Shown: positions 52,637 to 60,825, counted from the stretch's first letter. The stretch: DNA of 64,000 bases from Chryseobacterium angstadtii (GCF_001045465.1 NZ_LFND01000002.1:372001-436000), one strand, 5' to 3'. Numbers and translations are program-made. The notes: generated from the letters alone by a model not told the origin.

Positions 52637-53212
52637 TTATTTAATGATCTGTCCTTTGTAGTATTTTTCAAGGAAGAAAGCCAGGTCTGCTCTGTAGCCG
52701 ATTCCTGAGGCTTCGAATTTCCAGCTTCCGTTTCTTTTGTATAATCTTCCGAATTCCACTCCGGTTTCTATAGAGAAGTCTTCATCCAGTTCGTATTTAG
52801 CAATTTCCTGGTTGGTACTGTTGTCTACAATTCTGATGTATGAATTTCTCACCTGCCCGAAGTTCTGCTTTCTTCTTTCAAAATCTTCTATGGTGACTAC
52901 GAAAAGAATTTCTTCCGCTCTTGGGTCTACTTTTTCAAGATCAACGATAATGGCTTCATCGTCATCTCCATCGCTGTTTTTACCGTTCGGATCATCTCCT
53001 GTGTGAGTCAATGCGCCGTCCGGAGACTGTAAATTATTATAAAAAACAAAACATTCTTCAGTGACTAATTTTCTGTCGGAATCAATCATGATAGCAGAGG
53101 CATCAAGATCAAAGTCAAAACCTGTTCCTTCATTCGGGTCCCAGCCCAGTCCTATCGTCATTTTTGTAAGTCCAATATCGATCTTTTGTCCTTTCTGTAA
53201 ATTAATTGCCAT
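52637..53212 (-). CDS. terD: TerD family calcium-binding stress protein
   Basis: A 191-residue TerD protein of ordinary length. Motifs: MAINLQKGQKIDIGLTKMTI, GLGWDPN, FDLDASAIMIDSD, THTGDDPNGKNSDGDDDEAI (calcium-binding acidic loop) and FGQVRNSYIRIVD. It is the first gene of a six-gene operon (terD, terD, terY, terY, PP2C, kinase), with a TAAATTTG promoter box 57 bases upstream. Symbols terD/terE cannot be told apart from sequence alone. Confidence 0.96.
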   Translation of the reverse strand: MAINLQKGQKIDIGLTKMTIGLGWDPNEGTGFDFDLDASAIMIDSDRKLVTEECFVFYNNLQSPDGALTHTGDDPNGKNSDGDDDEAIIVDLEKVDPRAEEILFVVTIEDFERRKQNFGQVRNSYIRIVDNSTNQEIAKYELDEDFSIETGVEFGRLYKRNGSWKFEASGIGYRADLAFFLEKYYKGQIIK

Positions 53213-53269
53213 AGTGTTTTAGATTATTAATTATTTTTCGTTTAAGATAAATTTGATTTGTGAATTGAC

Positions 53270-53277
53270 CAAATTTA
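53270..53277 (-). promoter_or_regulatory. Ter operon promoter box TAAATTTG
   Basis: An exact TAnnTTTG match with a leader of about 54 bases to the first terD gene. No clear -33 TTG is visible, as may be expected if an activator or alternative sigma factor is needed. Confidence 0.55.
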
Positions 53278-53466
53278 TAGATAAAAAAGTAAATGACGCA
53301 TGATAACTATAGTAAATATTTCATTTTAATAAGGTTTTAACATAAGTCAACAACCTTTAAAAATCAGTACTCTAAGTTGGATAATCTGCATACTCTGCTT
53401 TCTTAATTTTCACTCTTGAGAAAAATAGAAGTTTCAGCTTTCCGTCATTCAATATCAACATTAAAA

Positions 53467-53490
53467 AAGCCCGATTAAAAAACCGGACTT
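53467..53490 (-). terminator. Terminator of the panD-flippase operon
   Basis: On the minus strand AAGTCCGG / CGGGCTT pair (one G:U) before a U run. It lies 28 bases below the stop at 53518. Confidence 0.7.
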
Positions 53491-53517
53491 CATATAGATT
53501 AAAAAATTTCTTTAAAA

Positions 53518-54546
53518 TTAATTTTTAATTTCCTGATGAGAAACTGCCTTTTCTCTGGCTTTAGCTAACATCGGAATAGAGATTAACCCCATCACCAACA
53601 TAATCGTAATCTGAAGGGGAAGTGATATAAAGGAATAGGTCAATCCCATTTCACCACCTAATTCCGCACTTTTTCCCATGGAAATAAAGAGGGCCATAAA
53701 TCCGAACTTCATCGCCAGATTGAATGCCCCGATACCGCCACTTGCAGGAATAATCATTCCCAAAGTACCCACAACGATGATAAAAAATCCATCAGCAATG
53801 GTAAAACTGGAGGTTTCAGGAAGGGCAAAACATACGAGATATGCTGCAAAGTAATAAGAAATCCATATTCCTAATGTGTAAAGAATGAATTTCCCTTTTT
53901 CTTTTAATTTGAATATGGTTGCCAGTCCTTCAAGAATTCCGTCAATAAAACCCACGATCTTCCCCAAAAACGGAACATCTGCAAGTCTCTTTCTGAATAC
54001 AAAAAACAGGACACCTCCTATAGCCAATATCAGAAGAGCAAATATTATCTTGTTTGGATTGATCTGAACATCAGAGTTCTCATAAAAAGATAAGATGGCT
54101 TCATATTTAAATAATAAGGTAAGCCCCAGAAAACCAAGCATACATATAAGATCTACTACTCTTTCGAGAATAATGGTCCCGAAAGACTTGTCAACCGGAA
54201 CTTTTTCCACACCATATAAAGCGGTAGCTCTTGCCAGCTCACCACTTCTGGGAATGGTAAGATTCATCAGATATCCGAAAGATATAGACCAAAGTGAGTT
54301 TGAATTGGAAATCCTGTGTCCCATAGGTTCCAGCATCAGATTCCAGCGTACTGCCCTGAACCAATAAGCCAGAATACCGAAAACAGAAGCAAAGAGTACC
54401 CAGAGATAGTTGGCTTTCGCCAAAGATGCTTTAATCACTTTAAAATCCAGCCCTTTTAAGGCAAGCCATAAAAAAAAGCCTGCAAAAGCAAGCGATATTA
54501 CTATTGTTAGTATGGATTTTAAAGGATTTTTTGTTTTTTTCTCCAT
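53518..54546 (-). CDS. Lysylphosphatidylglycerol synthetase-type flippase domain protein (YbhN/UPF0104)
   Basis: A 342-residue polytopic protein with about eight membrane segments. The start (IVISLAFAGFFLWLALKGLDF), the segment YWFRAVRWNLMLEPMGHRIS and the later GLFKYEAILS-like loops fit the UPF0104/LPG-synthase membrane family. Members with a synthase domain make lysyl-lipids; this one has only the membrane part, as in uncharacterised flippase-like proteins. It follows panD by 3 bases, so they are cotranscribed. Confidence 0.85.
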   Translation of the reverse strand: MEKKTKNPLKSILTIVISLAFAGFFLWLALKGLDFKVIKASLAKANYLWVLFASVFGILAYWFRAVRWNLMLEPMGHRISNSNSLWSISFGYLMNLTIPRSGELARATALYGVEKVPVDKSFGTIILERVVDLICMLGFLGLTLLFKYEAILSFYENSDVQINPNKIIFALLILAIGGVLFFVFRKRLADVPFLGKIVGFIDGILEGLATIFKLKEKGKFILYTLGIWISYYFAAYLVCFALPETSSFTIADGFFIIVVGTLGMIIPASGGIGAFNLAMKFGFMALFISMGKSAELGGEMGLTYSFISLPLQITIMLVMGLISIPMLAKAREKAVSHQEIKN

Positions 54547-54549
54547 AGA

Positions 54550-54900
54550 TTAAGTCAGGAGATTAGTTTTTTCATCCGGGAATACGATCTTTGGCTGGAA
54601 AACTTTAGCTTCTTCAGGTGTCATTTGCGCATAAGCGATGATAATGATGATATCATCTCTCTGCACTTTTCTTGCTGCAGGCCCGTTCAGACATACTTCT
54701 CCTGATTTTCTTTTTCCTTTGATCACATAAGTATCAAAGCGCTCCCCGTTATTCACGTTCACGATATAGACTCTTTCTCCCACTACCAGGCCGGCAGCTT
54801 CTATAAGATCTTCGTCGATCGTTATACTCCCAATATAATTAAGGTCAGATGCCGTAACCCGTACCCTATGGATCTTAGACTTAAAAACTTCTATTAACAT
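54550..54900 (-). CDS. panD: Aspartate 1-decarboxylase proenzyme
   Basis: A 116-residue pyruvoyl enzyme that makes beta-alanine for pantothenate and CoA. Autocleavage occurs at Gly24-Ser25 ([12 protein letters not shown]); the new N-terminal Ser becomes the pyruvoyl group. [18 protein letters not shown] and [20 protein letters not shown] are the family signatures. Length is normal. The promoter box TAAATTTG (54905-54912) ends 4 bases before the ATG, so the transcript may have little or no leader. Confidence 0.97.
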   Translation of the reverse strand: MLIEVFKSKIHRVRVTASDLNYIGSITIDEDLIEAAGLVVGERVYIVNVNNGERFDTYVIKGKRKSGEVCLNGPAARKVQRDDIIIIIAYAQMTPEEAKVFQPKIVFPDEKTNLLT

Positions 54901-54904
54901 GCTG

Positions 54905-54912
54905 CAAATTTA
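54905..54912 (-). promoter_or_regulatory. panD promoter box TAAATTTG
   Basis: An exact minus-strand TAnnTTTG match with 4 bases between the box and the ATG. Confidence 0.65.
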
Positions 54913-55235
54913 TTAATAATAATTAATAAATCGGACTTTTGAAATCAATTTAAAACACGCATACAGAGAGGTATTTAATTTTATATTACACAAGCTTTCA
55001 GGCCTTTGCTTATAAAATATGCAAACATATCATTAAAAATATTAATAGTTTATACGAAATTCAGGATTTAATAAATACAGGAAATAATATTACCGTTTTG
55101 CTAAAGTCAATACACATAAGCATTTGGCATGATTTTAGTGAGCCGTAACGTAGATTTTACGTGAAAAGTGAAATTATCATATTTTAACTGTTTTCACCGA
55201 AAAGCAAAAAAATTTTATAAGTTTTAATAAAATAA
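54913..55235. other. Gene-free region between panD and the HU gene
   Basis: AT-rich divergent regulatory region. Apart from the two flanking promoters I see only a weak ACGTA / TACGT inverted pair near 55149-55163. Confidence 0.35.
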
Positions 55236-55265
55236 TTGCACAATTAGAAAATAGTATTATATTTG
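55236..55265 (+). promoter_or_regulatory. HU promoter, TTG-N19-TATATTTG
   Basis: TTG at 55236-55238, a 19-base spacer and TATATTTG at 55258-55265, the best full Bacteroidota promoter in the window. The leader is about 31 bases. Confidence 0.8.
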
Positions 55266-55299
55266 CTATAATTACGAACTAACTTTAATATTAAAAATT

Positions 55300-55590
55300 A
55301 TGAACAAGTCTGAATTAATCGACGCAATCGCAAAAGATGCAGGAATCACTAAAGTTGCAGCTAAAGCTGCTTTAGAATCATTCATTGGTAATGTAACTAC
55401 TACTCTAAAGAAAAAAGACGGAAAAGTTTCTTTAGTAGGTTTCGGTACTTTCTCAGTAGCTGAGAGAGCTGCAAGACAAGGTATCAACCCTGCAACTAAA
55501 AAACCAATCAAAATTGCTGCTAAAAAAGTTGCTAAATTCAAAGCAGGAGCTGATTTATCTAATGCAGTTTCTGGTGCTAAGAAAAAATAA
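55300..55590 (+). CDS. HU family DNA-binding protein
   Basis: A 96-residue nucleoid protein that bends DNA. The N-terminal helices (MNKSELIDAIAKDAGITKVA) and the GKVSLVGFGTFSVAERAARQG arm region are typical. The DNA arm continues as INPATKKPIKIAAKKVAKF with many Lys, and the tail is KKK. It has a strong promoter and a clear terminator, consistent with high expression. Confidence 0.95.
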   Translation: MNKSELIDAIAKDAGITKVAAKAALESFIGNVTTTLKKKDGKVSLVGFGTFSVAERAARQGINPATKKPIKIAAKKVAKFKAGADLSNAVSGAKKK

Positions 55591-55611
55591 TCATTCAGAT
55601 TAGAAAAATTC

Positions 55612-55643
55612 AAAGGCCGTTTCTTAGGAAGCGGCCTTTTTTT
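55612..55643 (+). terminator. HU terminator
   Basis: AAAGGCCG / CGGCCTTT arms with a T run, 22 bases after the stop. Confidence 0.9.
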
Positions 55644-56093
55644 GGGGTATAGGTGGCTTCGAGGACCTCAGCCACCCACAAGTTGTGTCATCAGTAGAAT
55701 TTGGAAGGTATTACAGGTTCCGGTAGTGTTTTTATTATTTTAGATTTCGGCTAAAGCCAATGCCGTGTTTACATATTAAAAACGGGCTAAAGCCCGCTCC
55801 TATTGAATTTTTTATGCCCCCCATTTTATTCATAAAGAATTAGAATCACCCATGTAATTGATTTGTTTCATTGGAAAATGTAAGTTTTCGGCTAAAGCCA
55901 ATGTCATGTTTACATATTAAAAACGGGCTAAAGCCCGCTCCTATTGAATTTTAACGATACCGTTTTATTCATAAAATTTAGAATCAATCATATTTTAGTA
56001 AGAAACGTGTTAAGCTATGATACTTCTACCAAAACTTCCAGCATCCACCTTCTAACCTCTAATTTCTAGCTTCTAATTTCTAATTTCTAATTT
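55644..56093. repeat. Repeat island: GGTGGCTTCGAG element and a 141-bp tandem duplication
   Basis: 55652-55676 is the third GGTGGCTTCGAG / CAGCCACC copy. Then 55745-55810 and 55886-55951 are near-identical 66-bp copies containing TTTCGGCTAAAGCCAATG and the hairpin CGGGCTAAAGCCCG, at 141-base spacing; similarity continues a little past each. A decayed inverted copy lies at about 4234-4291. No gene is present. Confidence 0.75.
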
Positions 56094-56735
56094 CTACGGT
56101 GCCAGTCGCGAAATCTTCCAATCCAGTCCTTCCAGCTGATAAATAATTCTGTCGTGTAGACGATTGGGTCTTCCCTGCCAGAATTCTATTTCATAAGGTT
56201 TGGCAATATATCCGCCCCAATTGGCAGGTCTTGGCACTTCGCTGCTTTCATATTCTTTTTCAAGTTCTTTCAGTCTTTCTTCAAGGAATTCTTTATTGGG
56301 AATCACTTGACTTTGGGGTGAAACAGCTGCTCCCAACTGGCTTCCTTTTGGTCTTGAATGAAAATATCCGTCACTCAGATTTTCGGCAATTTTTTCAAGA
56401 TCGGCTTTAATAATGATCTGTCTTTCCAGATTCGGCCAGAAGAAATGAAGGCAGGCTTTATGATTCTTTTCTATTGCCTTTCCTTTTCTGCTGTCGTAGT
56501 TGGTGTAGAAAATAAATCCTTCATAAGTATATTCTTTAAGGAGAACCATTCTGCTTCTCGGGCAACCATCTTCTTCCAACGTAGAAACCGCCATAGCATT
56601 GGCTTCAGAGACTCCGGGACTTGTACTGGCATCCAAAAACCAGTCTCTGAACTGCTCGATTGGATTTTGTTTTATCTCACTTTCAATAAGTTGGGATTTC
56701 TCATACACTTTTCTTTTGTCGTGCAGGTTTTCCAT
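56094..56735 (-). CDS. pdxH: Pyridoxamine 5'-phosphate oxidase
   Basis: A 213-residue FMN enzyme that makes pyridoxal phosphate from PMP or PNP. Family signatures: FIFYTNYDSRKGKAIEKN, the SRPKGSQLGAAVSPQSQVI segment and the C-terminal IEFWQGRPNRLHDRIIY, which holds substrate and FMN contacts. Length is normal. It is divergent from yqgE with only 24 bases between the starts, and its promoter box lies inside the yqgE coding region. Confidence 0.97.
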   Translation of the reverse strand: MENLHDKRKVYEKSQLIESEIKQNPIEQFRDWFLDASTSPGVSEANAMAVSTLEEDGCPRSRMVLLKEYTYEGFIFYTNYDSRKGKAIEKNHKACLHFFWPNLERQIIIKADLEKIAENLSDGYFHSRPKGSQLGAAVSPQSQVIPNKEFLEERLKELEKEYESSEVPRPANWGGYIAKPYEIEFWQGRPNRLHDRIIYQLEGLDWKISRLAP

Positions 56736-56748
56736 AAATATTTTTTAT

Positions 56749-56756
56749 TAAATTTG
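56749..56756 (+). promoter_or_regulatory. yqgE promoter box TAAATTTG
   Basis: An exact TAnnTTTG match that ends 3 bases before the ATG at 56760, implying an almost leaderless mRNA. Confidence 0.65.
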
Positions 56757-56759
56757 AGT

Positions 56760-57308
56760 ATGAATTACTCATACAAAGGTAAAATATTAATTTCCACACC
56801 TGACATTTCCGGCGATATTTTTTCGAGATCGGTAGTCCTCATTATCGAGCATAATGAAAATGGAGCATTTGGATTGATATTGAACAAAAAAAACAGCCAG
56901 ATGAGTAATAAGTTCAAAAACTTTTTTGACTTCAAAATAGAGGTTTATGACGGCGGTCCCGTGGAAAACGATAAGGTATTCTTTATTGTTAAAGAAAAGA
57001 AGGTAACCGAGATCTATTCTGAGATCAATAAGGATTTCTACATCACGGAAGATATTGAAAGCATTATCAGTGCTGTCCTTAATAAAGAACTGAGTATTCA
57101 GGATGTAAAAATCTTTTCAGGATATTCCGGGTGGTCTGCCGAGCAACTGGATGATGAAGTCATGAGAAAGCTTTGGACTGTGGTAGATGTCTATAATTTA
57201 GACTATACTCTTCCCAACGATCAGACCCTTTGGAAATCTATTATGCAGAACCTGGGTGGCGAATATTTACTCTGGGCCAACTCTCCTGAAGATATCTCAC
57301 TTAACTAG
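56760..57308 (+). CDS. YqgE/AlgH family protein (UPF0301)
   Basis: A protein of 182 residues from ATG 56760. The frame is open far upstream, but that part lies antisense to pdxH and lacks similarity. The start NYSYKGKILISTPDISGD and the segments FGLILNKKNSQM and IFSGYSGWSAEQLDDEV are YqgE signatures. Members occur across bacteria, and the biochemical role is not settled. A promoter box ends 3 bases before the start. Confidence 0.93.
   Translation: MNYSYKGKILISTPDISGDIFSRSVVLIIEHNENGAFGLILNKKNSQMSNKFKNFFDFKIEVYDGGPVENDKVFFIVKEKKVTEIYSEINKDFYITEDIESIISAVLNKELSIQDVKIFSGYSGWSAEQLDDEVMRKLWTVVDVYNLDYTLPNDQTLWKSIMQNLGGEYLLWANSPEDISLN
56774..56781 (-). promoter_or_regulatory. pdxH promoter box TACCTTTG
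   Basis: An exact minus-strand TAnnTTTG match. Its predicted start (about 56770) lies past the yqgE start, so the two transcripts overlap at their 5' ends. Confidence 0.6.
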
Positions 57309-57415
57309 CTGTGTTCCTATTCGATACCCTTTAAAAACATTAACAAATTTTAAGATTACGTTAACCAATTTTAAAGAAAGAATTTCCGTTATTTGAAAAA
57401 CAAAAAATCACTGAA

Positions 57416-57997
57416 ATGAAAGGAATCAAACTACTTGCTCTATCTGCCTTTTCTGCTGCATTTTTATCATTTAACCCTATCCCTAAAAAATACATCGTTA
57501 TTGATGCCGGACACGGCGGAAACGACAACGGAGTGGTTTATGGGAAATTTTCAGAAAAAGACATTACGGTAAATATTGCTAAAGAGATTCAGAAACTGAA
57601 TGCCAATCAGGATCAGTATGAGGTGATTTTAACCCGTGATTCTGATGCTTATCCAACGCTTGGGGAAAGAACAGCCATGATCAACAAGCTGAATCCTGAA
57701 ATCGTTATTTCTCTTCACATCAACAGCAATCCCGAAAAAGAAACGCCAAAACAAGGGACAGAAGTTTATGTTCAGAACAGTGAAAATTCAAAAAATCTGG
57801 CTGAAAAAATTTCCAAGAAATTTAATGTTGCTAAAATTGAAGAGCGCAACCTTCATATGCTGAGAGAAACTAAGGCGCCTGCCGTTCTGGTAGAACTTGG
57901 TTTTATCAACAATACGCAGGACCGCGAATATGTTACCAGCGAAAAGGGTCAGAAGGAAATCGCACAAAAATTCACAGAAATTATCCGTGAATACTAA
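57416..57997 (+). CDS. N-acetylmuramoyl-L-alanine amidase (Amidase_3)
   Basis: A 193-residue exported zinc amidase that cleaves the peptide stem from peptidoglycan. The first zinc ligand is in VIDAGHGGNDNG, a second in FSEKDITVNIA (Glu), a third in ISLHINSNP (His), and the catalytic Glu in VLVELGFINN. The N-terminal hydrophobic stretch (residues about 5-20) is a signal sequence. It is a minimal-domain enzyme. A terminator shared with the convergent gene follows. Confidence 0.93.
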   Translation: MKGIKLLALSAFSAAFLSFNPIPKKYIVIDAGHGGNDNGVVYGKFSEKDITVNIAKEIQKLNANQDQYEVILTRDSDAYPTLGERTAMINKLNPEIVISLHINSNPEKETPKQGTEVYVQNSENSKNLAEKISKKFNVAKIEERNLHMLRETKAPAVLVELGFINNTQDREYVTSEKGQKEIAQKFTEIIREY

Positions 57998-58029
57998 ATA
58001 AAGAAACAATTTCTGATTTAATCAGAATA

Positions 58030-58072
58030 AAACCCGGTAAAGGACTTGGGTACTTTGTTGTTTACCGGGTTT
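58030..58072. terminator. Bidirectional terminator
   Basis: 12-base perfect arms AAACCCGGTAAA / TTTACCGGGTTT with a 19-base loop between convergent genes. Confidence 0.7.
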
Positions 58073-58078
58073 GTCAAC

Positions 58079-58888
58079 TTAAAAACTTTTTTTCCAGCTT
58101 TCCACCATTTCTATAAAGCGGGAGCTTTCAAAAGTCTTATTTCTTATTTTACCTACAGAAAATATGCCTTTCTCGTCTGAGATCATCAAAATTTCTTCTG
58201 CTTTTTGAGATTCAAAGGCTATAATTTCGTGCTCCTGAATATCGGCAAGATTATTTTTATGCAGGAAAGTCACAAAATTCTCCATCAACGGCGAAATGTA
58301 TGCGCCTTCGGACTGTTTGGGAACTTTAATGACATTTCCTTCCAGAAACAGTAAATTCCCGGACGTAGTACGTGCAATTCTTTTATTCGGATTCAACAGG
58401 ATCACATCATCCAGATCATTTTCTTCTGCATAAATTCCACCGTAGATATTTTCCGGGCAGTGAACTCTGATATTGCTTAATAAATTGCTGTTTACATTGA
58501 TCTCTTTGGTAAGATCCATTTCAAGCGGTCTCTGATGAACAGCCAGCACATCATCCGATTCAGTTACTTCGTAAAAGTAGGATACTGAAGATTTTGAAAC
58601 CGTTACAGCATCATTATTTCTGAACACCTGGAAGTTGATAATTCCGTTTTTTATTCCTTTACCATTAATAACATCTTTATGAAAAAGGGTCTGGAAAAAT
58701 TCCAGAGTATAGGTAAGGGGAATATTCATTCTCATCTTTCTCATGGAAGCCATTAAGAAAAAATAGCATTCTTCATCCATGATCAGTTCTCCGTTTCTCA
58801 CGAAGAAAGACACCTTCACTGCGTCGCCCAAAAGGAACGCTCTGTTCTTTACATTTAATCCGTCTGATGTAAAATATTGATTTTCCAA
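58079..58888 (-). CDS. Class IV aminotransferase family protein
   Basis: A 269-residue PLP fold-type IV protein (branched-chain aminotransferase / 4-amino-4-deoxychorismate lyase group). Family-like segments are FLLGDAVKVSFFVRNGELIMDEECY near the start, VHCPENIYGGIYAEENDLDDVILLNPNKRI and NLLFLEGNVIKVP. The reaction (lyase or transaminase) cannot be decided here. The PLP Lys position is not obvious by eye. The gene lies alone upstream of the START-like gene. Confidence 0.75.
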   Translation of the reverse strand: MENQYFTSDGLNVKNRAFLLGDAVKVSFFVRNGELIMDEECYFFLMASMRKMRMNIPLTYTLEFFQTLFHKDVINGKGIKNGIINFQVFRNNDAVTVSKSSVSYFYEVTESDDVLAVHQRPLEMDLTKEINVNSNLLSNIRVHCPENIYGGIYAEENDLDDVILLNPNKRIARTTSGNLLFLEGNVIKVPKQSEGAYISPLMENFVTFLHKNNLADIQEHEIIAFESQKAEEILMISDEKGIFSVGKIRNKTFESSRFIEMVESWKKSF

Positions 58889-58965
58889 TTTTTGATGTGA
58901 TTTATTTATAAAAAAATAATGAACGATAAATCGTTCATCAGTTTTACCATGTAATTTCGTCCGGC

Positions 58966-59352
58966 TTATGCCGCACCTAATTTTATTCTAAGGTTTTCTA
59001 TCAGGTTTTCCCAATATAATGCGTTTTCCTGCTCATCGCCTTCTTCACAGAAATCTGTAATGTTCAGAGCCAGATCTTCAGTAATATCATCTATTACGAT
59101 AGTCATTTCAAAGAAGTTTTTAGTTCCCTCGTCTTCTTCCCATCTGAAACGCACAAATCCTTCAGGCTTATATCTAATCAAAGTGGCCTTTTCGGCAGGC
59201 CCTCCGCCCCAGCTAAAAAAGAAATCATCGCCTTTCTCTGTAACCTCATCCGCAAACCATTCAGATAATCCCTCCGCAGTTGCCAGATACTCATATAAAA
59301 TCTCTGATAAACAATGCATTGGAAATTCGTAATGGACTTTATGTTTCGCCAT
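58966..59352 (-). CDS. START-like domain protein
   Basis: A protein of 128 residues from ATG 59352; the longer frame to 59415 adds a start with no support. The pattern is YEFPMHCLSEILYEYLATAEGLSEWFADEV, FFFSWGGGPAEKATLIRYKPEGF and FEMTIVIDDITEDLALNITDFC, as in the START-like family of Bacteroidota. Such folds bind hydrophobic ligands; the ligand is unknown. Confidence 0.85.
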   Translation of the reverse strand: MAKHKVHYEFPMHCLSEILYEYLATAEGLSEWFADEVTEKGDDFFFSWGGGPAEKATLIRYKPEGFVRFRWEEDEGTKNFFEMTIVIDDITEDLALNITDFCEEGDEQENALYWENLIENLRIKLGAA

Positions 59353-59509
59353 ATAATCTTTGTTTTTATCGTCCCGCAATATATAAATTAATTTTTTTAT
59401 TACGCAAAAAAGCAATTTTTTTTTTAAAGAATCTTCATGATATTTATCACTGGTTTTAAATCTGTAAGGAATATCATTTTCAGGTTAAAAACTGCCATGC
59501 AAGACATAG

Positions 59510-59538
59510 AAAAATCTCTCCGTTCCGGAAAGATTTTT
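59510..59538 (-). terminator. Terminator of the class III aminotransferase gene
   Basis: AAAAATCT / AGATTTTT outer arms with an inner TCCG / CGGA stem, 4 bases below the stop at 59543. Confidence 0.75.
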
Positions 59539-59542
59539 GTCT

Positions 59543-60724
59543 TTAATTTTCATTCAGAATATCTATAATAATCTGACAGCCTTTTTTGATTTCTTCCATT
59601 GAAATGGTAAGTGGCGGTGAGATTCTCATGTATTCATTTCTGTAAAGCTGCCAAAACACGATAAGACCCTTTTCCATGCACTTTTTAGCCACTTCAAGGG
59701 TATATTCAGGAGTTCCGAGATTAACGGCAAGCATCAGACCTTTTCCATTGATGTTTTTAATCTTCGGATGTACCAGCAATTCTCTGAACAGTTTTTCTTT
59801 TTCAGCCGTTTCTTCCATCAGACCGCTTTCCAGAACTTCTTTCAATGTAGCGTGGCTGGCTGCTGCAATCAACGGGTTTCCGCCAAAAGTTGTGATATGT
59901 CCCAGTTTTGGTGAATGAGAAAGTGTTTCCATGATTTCCCTGGAACTCATAAAAGCTCCTACCGGAACTCCGCCTCCCATTCCTTTTCCCATCACCAGAA
60001 TATCCGGAACAATCCCAAAATGCTCAAAAGAAAACAACTTCCCTGTTCTTCCGAAGCCCGGCTGAATTTCGTCAAGAATCAAAAGAGCTCCTACTTCTTC
60101 ACATCTTTTTTTAAGTTTAATCAGATAGTCGCCTTCTGGGACTAAAAATCCTGCTGCTCCCTGAATGGTTTCCAGGATCACACAAGCTGTTTTCTCTGTA
60201 ATCTGATCCAGATCGTTTTCGTTATTGAATTCAATAAAACTGACCATCGGAAGCAGCGGACGGAATTCTCTTTTATGAGTTTCGTTCCCCGATACGCTTA
60301 ATGCTCCGTGAGTGTTTCCATGATATGAGTTTTTAAAGGAAACAATTTCCTCCCTTCCTGTATACCTTTTTGCCAGTTTCAGACTTCCATCAATAGCTTC
60401 TGCCCCGCTGTTTACCAGATAGGTGATTTCTAAAGGATCCGGAGTAGATTCTGCCAAAAGTTTACAAAGTGCTATAGGTTTTTCCTGGGCATATTCCCCG
60501 TACACCATAACGTGAAGGTATTTGTCTGCCTGCTCTTTGATAGCTTCCACCACCTTAGGATGAGAATGTCCTAAAGTATTGGCTGAAACTCCTGCTACAA
60601 AATCCAGATATTTTTTTCCGTCTGTTCCGTAAATATAGCTTCCTTCTGCTTTTTCAACTTCGAAACCTGCTGCAAATTTTGTGGTTTGTGCCTGATATAT
60701 AAAAAAGTCTTTATGCATCTCCAT
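59543..60724 (-). CDS. Class III aminotransferase (acetylornithine/ornithine-type)
   Basis: A protein of 393 residues from ATG 60724. A longer frame to 60745 runs into the promoter box. PLP site: LILDEIQPGFGRTGKLFSFEH with the Asp, and the Schiff-base Lys in VMGKGMGGGVPVGAF. Also FVAGVSANTLGHSHPKVVEAI and YLVNSGAEAIDGSLKLAKRYTGR. It resembles ArgD and 4-aminobutyrate transaminases; the substrate is not decided. An operator-like palindrome covers its -33 region. Confidence 0.92.
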   Translation of the reverse strand: MEMHKDFFIYQAQTTKFAAGFEVEKAEGSYIYGTDGKKYLDFVAGVSANTLGHSHPKVVEAIKEQADKYLHVMVYGEYAQEKPIALCKLLAESTPDPLEITYLVNSGAEAIDGSLKLAKRYTGREEIVSFKNSYHGNTHGALSVSGNETHKREFRPLLPMVSFIEFNNENDLDQITEKTACVILETIQGAAGFLVPEGDYLIKLKKRCEEVGALLILDEIQPGFGRTGKLFSFEHFGIVPDILVMGKGMGGGVPVGAFMSSREIMETLSHSPKLGHITTFGGNPLIAAASHATLKEVLESGLMEETAEKEKLFRELLVHPKIKNINGKGLMLAVNLGTPEYTLEVAKKCMEKGLIVFWQLYRNEYMRISPPLTISMEEIKKGCQIIIDILNEN

Positions 60725-60742
60725 TGTTGCGAAAATTTTCAG

Positions 60743-60750
60743 CAAAGCTA
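60743..60750 (-). promoter_or_regulatory. Promoter box TAGCTTTG
   Basis: An exact minus-strand TAnnTTTG match with a leader of about 15 bases to the start at 60724. Confidence 0.6.
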
Positions 60751-60757
60751 AAAAAGA

Positions 60758-60773
60758 TTCGGCACATGCCGAA
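60758..60773. promoter_or_regulatory. Candidate operator TTCGGCA-N2-TGCCGAA
   Basis: A 16-base inverted repeat immediately upstream of the TAGCTTTG box, where it would block the -33 region. Confidence 0.55.
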
Positions 60774-60793
60774 ATTATCTACCGGGAATAAAA

Positions 60794-60825
60794 AAATTAC
60801 CCCTGATTATCTCAAGGGGTAATTT
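60794..60825 (-). terminator. Terminator of the three-gene secreted operon
   Basis: 11-base arms AAATTACCCCT / AGGGGTAATTT with a 10-base loop, and an A run below. Confidence 0.85.

Noticed and set aside
56358..56759. Long upstream extension of yqgE
   Set aside because: It is antisense to pdxH, which has strong family motifs; the yqgE start is set by MNYSYKGKILIS and a promoter box 3 bases before it.
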